54,196 bases of DNA from CAZNDN01 sp964571815 (GTDB lineage Bacteria; Fibrobacterota; Chitinivibrionia; Chitinivibrionales; WJKA01). The notes below the pieces were generated by a model, which worked only from the letters and a program-made list of their open reading frames with translations, was not told the DNA's origin and did not search any database. A program made the translations under genes and the position numbers. Positions 52,589 through 54,196 of the stretch are shown one piece after another. The DNA lies in contig CAZNDN010000013.1 of assembly GCA_964571815.1 (NCBI GenBank), positions 1 to 54,196 of the forward strand. Direction: 5' to 3'. Position 1 is the stretch's first letter. Each line of letters starts with the position of its first letter.

Positions 52589-52821
52589 GTTCGGGTATCC
52601 GGGAGAAGGTCGGCGGATGACAGGCAATGGTGCGGCCGGCACGAGAGCGAAATCGTCACGACCCTGCCCCGACACACCGGCTACCCTCGTGCGCTACGTT
52701 GTTTTCATGCGTCTTCCAAGAATAAAATACTCGCTGAGTGCCTGCAAAGCAACCCAACAAAGCCTCTGAGCCGGGAACGCTTGTTCACCTGGTGCAAGAG
52801 AAATCGCCCTGTACACCTTAC

Positions 52822-53028
52822 CTATGTCTTCTGTGTGGGCAGGATCGTGATCGCCCGCTCGGGACATCGCTCCGCCGCCTGCACACACCGCCGCACTTCC
52901 CCCCCGGGAATTTCACGTACCTGTACGATCGCCTTCTTGCTGCCCGGTTCAAAGCGAAACACCGAGGGACACAGTTGTACACACGTTCCCACGCTTCGGC
53001 ATTTCACGTGGTCGACATACGCTTTCAT
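52822..53028 (-). CDS. Small single-cluster ferredoxin with one canonical cysteine missing
   Basis: This 68-residue ferredoxin reads MKAYVDHVKCRSVGTC, then VQLCPSVFRF, and later RRCVQAAERCPERAITI. Canonical single-cluster ferredoxins use CxxCxxC...CP as ligands. Here the second position is Val (C-RS-V-GT-C), so three ligands remain and a [3Fe-4S] cluster is predicted, as in P450-type ferredoxins. The other two cysteines could form the usual disulfide. ATG 53028 follows GGGAGGTC. It is monocistronic with no obvious partner. Confidence 0.85.
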   Translation of the reverse strand: MKAYVDHVKCRSVGTCVQLCPSVFRFEPGSKKAIVQVREIPGGEVRRCVQAAERCPERAITILPTQKT

Positions 53029-53335
53029 GCAAGACCTCCCGTTCGGGTTGTACGTTGACGTGGCTCCTGTCGCACACTTCACGCCGGGGTGCAGAAACGA
53101 AACCCGGTATCAAAAACCATGCCGGCTGCACATCCCGTTTGCACCCGCCCGTGGACTTTGTGTATCTTTTGCCACCGGTCTCCGCAGAGTCGGGAAGTCT
53201 CGGGCATGGCGGGAGGTGTCGGTAAGCACGCTGTCCTGATGCTACCCCGACGGAAAAAGCATATTGCTCACGGTTACGGTCGTTTCCGCATGAAGCTCCG
53301 TAGTCCACTTTTTAACCCCACCAGAGGAGGTCGGA
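53029..53335. other. Divergent intergenic region, nothing distinctive
   Basis: About 307 bases lie between the ferredoxin gene (minus) and the next gene (plus). It should hold both promoters, but I see no convincing -35/-10 pair, repeat or RNA. Confidence 0.4.
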
Positions 53336-53995
53336 ATGATTCGATTCAGTACGGCAGCGCTCTGCGCTCTCATGCTTGCCGGACAGTCAAGCGCGGTCAT
53401 ACGAGGCAACGTCGGCATCAGCCTGGAGTCTTCCACGTTGATGGATGTCCTGAGTTCAATGTCCGCCAACAGTTATACCCCTTCGCTCCACGCTCTGGGT
53501 TTTCGACTCTCCCCCACGGAAGTCTTCGACCTGGACTTTTCCTACGGCATCATGCTGATTTCCGGTGTCGACGAAGACACCGCATCCGGGACTTTGGAGA
53601 GTCCTTCGCAGCTTGCCCACGCCTTCAGCGCCGGCGCCGTGGTCAATGTGGTGGAGGGGGACGATGCGCTTTTCGGGTTGTATGGAAAGTTCACCGGCGC
53701 GCTGTCAAAAGAGAATATCCAACCCCTGAACGGCCCCTATGTCTCCTACGTGAGCTTCACCCCGAAACTGGGGCTGGGTTTTGAACCTTCGTACTACTTC
53801 TCTTCCAGCTTCAGCGTCTATTTCCGTGCGGGCGTCGGTCTTTCGTTCATGCCGGCTTCAAAACGAGCGGTACTCAAGTCGGGGTTCGACGGGAGCGAAG
53901 CGGACCACTACGACCTCCAGGACCACGAAGACAGCCGGCTCAAGTTCGGCACCGACGGCCTGGCGCTTGGCTTGCGCTTCCTGTTCGGTTACTGA
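53336..53995 (+). CDS. Small outer-membrane beta-barrel protein
   Basis: This 219-residue protein has a signal peptide (MIRFSTAALCALMLAGQSSA) followed by strands typical of small barrels (HALGFRLSPTEVFDLDFSYG, ALFGLYGKFTGALS, FSVYFRAGVGLSFMPASK). It ends GLALGLRFLFGY with an aromatic last residue, the recognition signal for barrel assembly. GGAGGTCGG precedes ATG 53336. No specific family is recognised. Confidence 0.7.
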   Translation: MIRFSTAALCALMLAGQSSAVIRGNVGISLESSTLMDVLSSMSANSYTPSLHALGFRLSPTEVFDLDFSYGIMLISGVDEDTASGTLESPSQLAHAFSAGAVVNVVEGDDALFGLYGKFTGALSKENIQPLNGPYVSYVSFTPKLGLGFEPSYYFSSSFSVYFRAGVGLSFMPASKRAVLKSGFDGSEADHYDLQDHEDSRLKFGTDGLALGLRFLFGY

Positions 53996-54027
53996 CAGGC
54001 CGGGGTGTGCGGGAGAATTGTCGTTGC

Positions 54028-54046
54028 GGGCGGCCCAAAGCCGCCC
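54028..54046. repeat. GC-rich hairpin after the barrel gene
   Basis: GGGCGGC-ccaaa-GCCGCCC forms a 7 bp stem soon after the barrel-protein stop. There is no T-run, so its role as a terminator is doubtful. Confidence 0.35.
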
Positions 54047-54099
54047 CCGACGATCCTCTTTCCGACACAAAGCCTCCTGAGGAACTCCAACTCCCTTCG

Positions 54100-54132
54100 C
54101 TCATCCTGAGCACGGTCGAAGGATCGAGCATC
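54100..54132 (-). repeat. CTTCGAC/CTCAGGATGAG-type intergenic repeat
   Basis: Read on the minus strand this is GATCCTTCGACCGTGCTCAG followed by GATGAG, a better copy of the element seen twice at 27646-27712. It supports a dispersed family of short intergenic repeats in this genome. Confidence 0.5.
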
Positions 54133-54196
54133 GGTAGCCCGCGTGATGCCGCGACAGGTACGTTCCAGAGCACGGCCGAACAACGGCCCGCCATGA

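Noticed and set aside
1..54196. CRISPR array, tRNA, rRNA or tmRNA
   Set aside because: No regularly spaced repeats, no TTCGAnTC-type cloverleaf outside coding sequence and no rRNA-like block were seen.

Overview
This 54.2 kb window is high-GC bacterial DNA with gene-dense operons on both strands and two 100-N assembly gaps (16657-16756 and 51555-51654), so it is a scaffold, probably a draft or metagenome-assembled genome. OmpA, lipoproteins, several signal-peptide beta-barrel proteins and murein salvage enzymes indicate a diderm. The NAD-type [NiFe] hydrogenase, Rex, orange-protein-like genes, hydroxyacyl-CoA dehydratase-type activase and low-potential ferredoxin indicate an anaerobe, probably fermentative. 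No rRNA, tRNA or CRISPR array was seen, so the lineage cannot be fixed. A member of the FCB-type candidate phyla (Fibrobacterota-like) is only a guess.

Layout. 1-476 (minus): two cobalamin-riboswitch-like leaders in tandem that point out of the left edge. 490-4242: NUDIX hydrolase, a class V cysteine desulfurase coupled to a DUF3343 S/Se carrier, an orphan AbiEii-type toxin and a transposase remnant. 4715-7875: fused SpmA-SpmB membrane protein divergent from a membrane-anchored HEAT-repeat protein. 7887-11735: a PAS sigma-54 activator divergent from a sigma-54 promoter and four genes (three NifX-like, one Mrp ATPase), resembling the orange protein complex locus of Desulfovibrio. 11826-23540: rex, then hoxF-U-Y-H-W and hypA-B-F-C-D-E, a complete set for a soluble NAD(P)-linked [NiFe] hydrogenase and its cofactor assembly. 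23682-27491: a porin with a strong terminator, then a secreted 815-residue protein with a very long charged single-helix rod.

27782-35650 (minus): plsC, dnaE and an XPB/WYL-like protein joined by ATGA overlaps, then a transglutaminase-like protein. 35914-40263: a 1449-residue activase/dehydratase fusion, convergent with a YkgJ-type cysteine-cluster protein. 41174-44146: outer-membrane protein, OmpA and a coiled-coil lipoprotein. 44280-47474 (minus): AmgK, MurU and NamZ homologues in overlapping genes, a compact MurNAc salvage route. 47955-53995: small secreted proteins, a CoA-disulfide-reductase-like flavoenzyme, an internally deleted PQQ-type dehydrogenase, beta-barrel proteins and a ferredoxin that lacks one cluster cysteine.

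Working together: Rex probably ties hox expression to NADH/NAD+; Hox recycles NADH and H2; Hyp and HoxW build the active site; the sigma-54 cluster is a separately controlled metal-sulfur module. NamZ, AmgK and MurU would return cell-wall MurNAc to UDP-MurNAc. The most unusual items are the orange-protein-like locus with its visible sigma-54 control region, the dumbbell-shaped single-helix protein, the MurNAc salvage operon with a NamZ that lacks a signal peptide, and the tandem cobalamin-type leaders.
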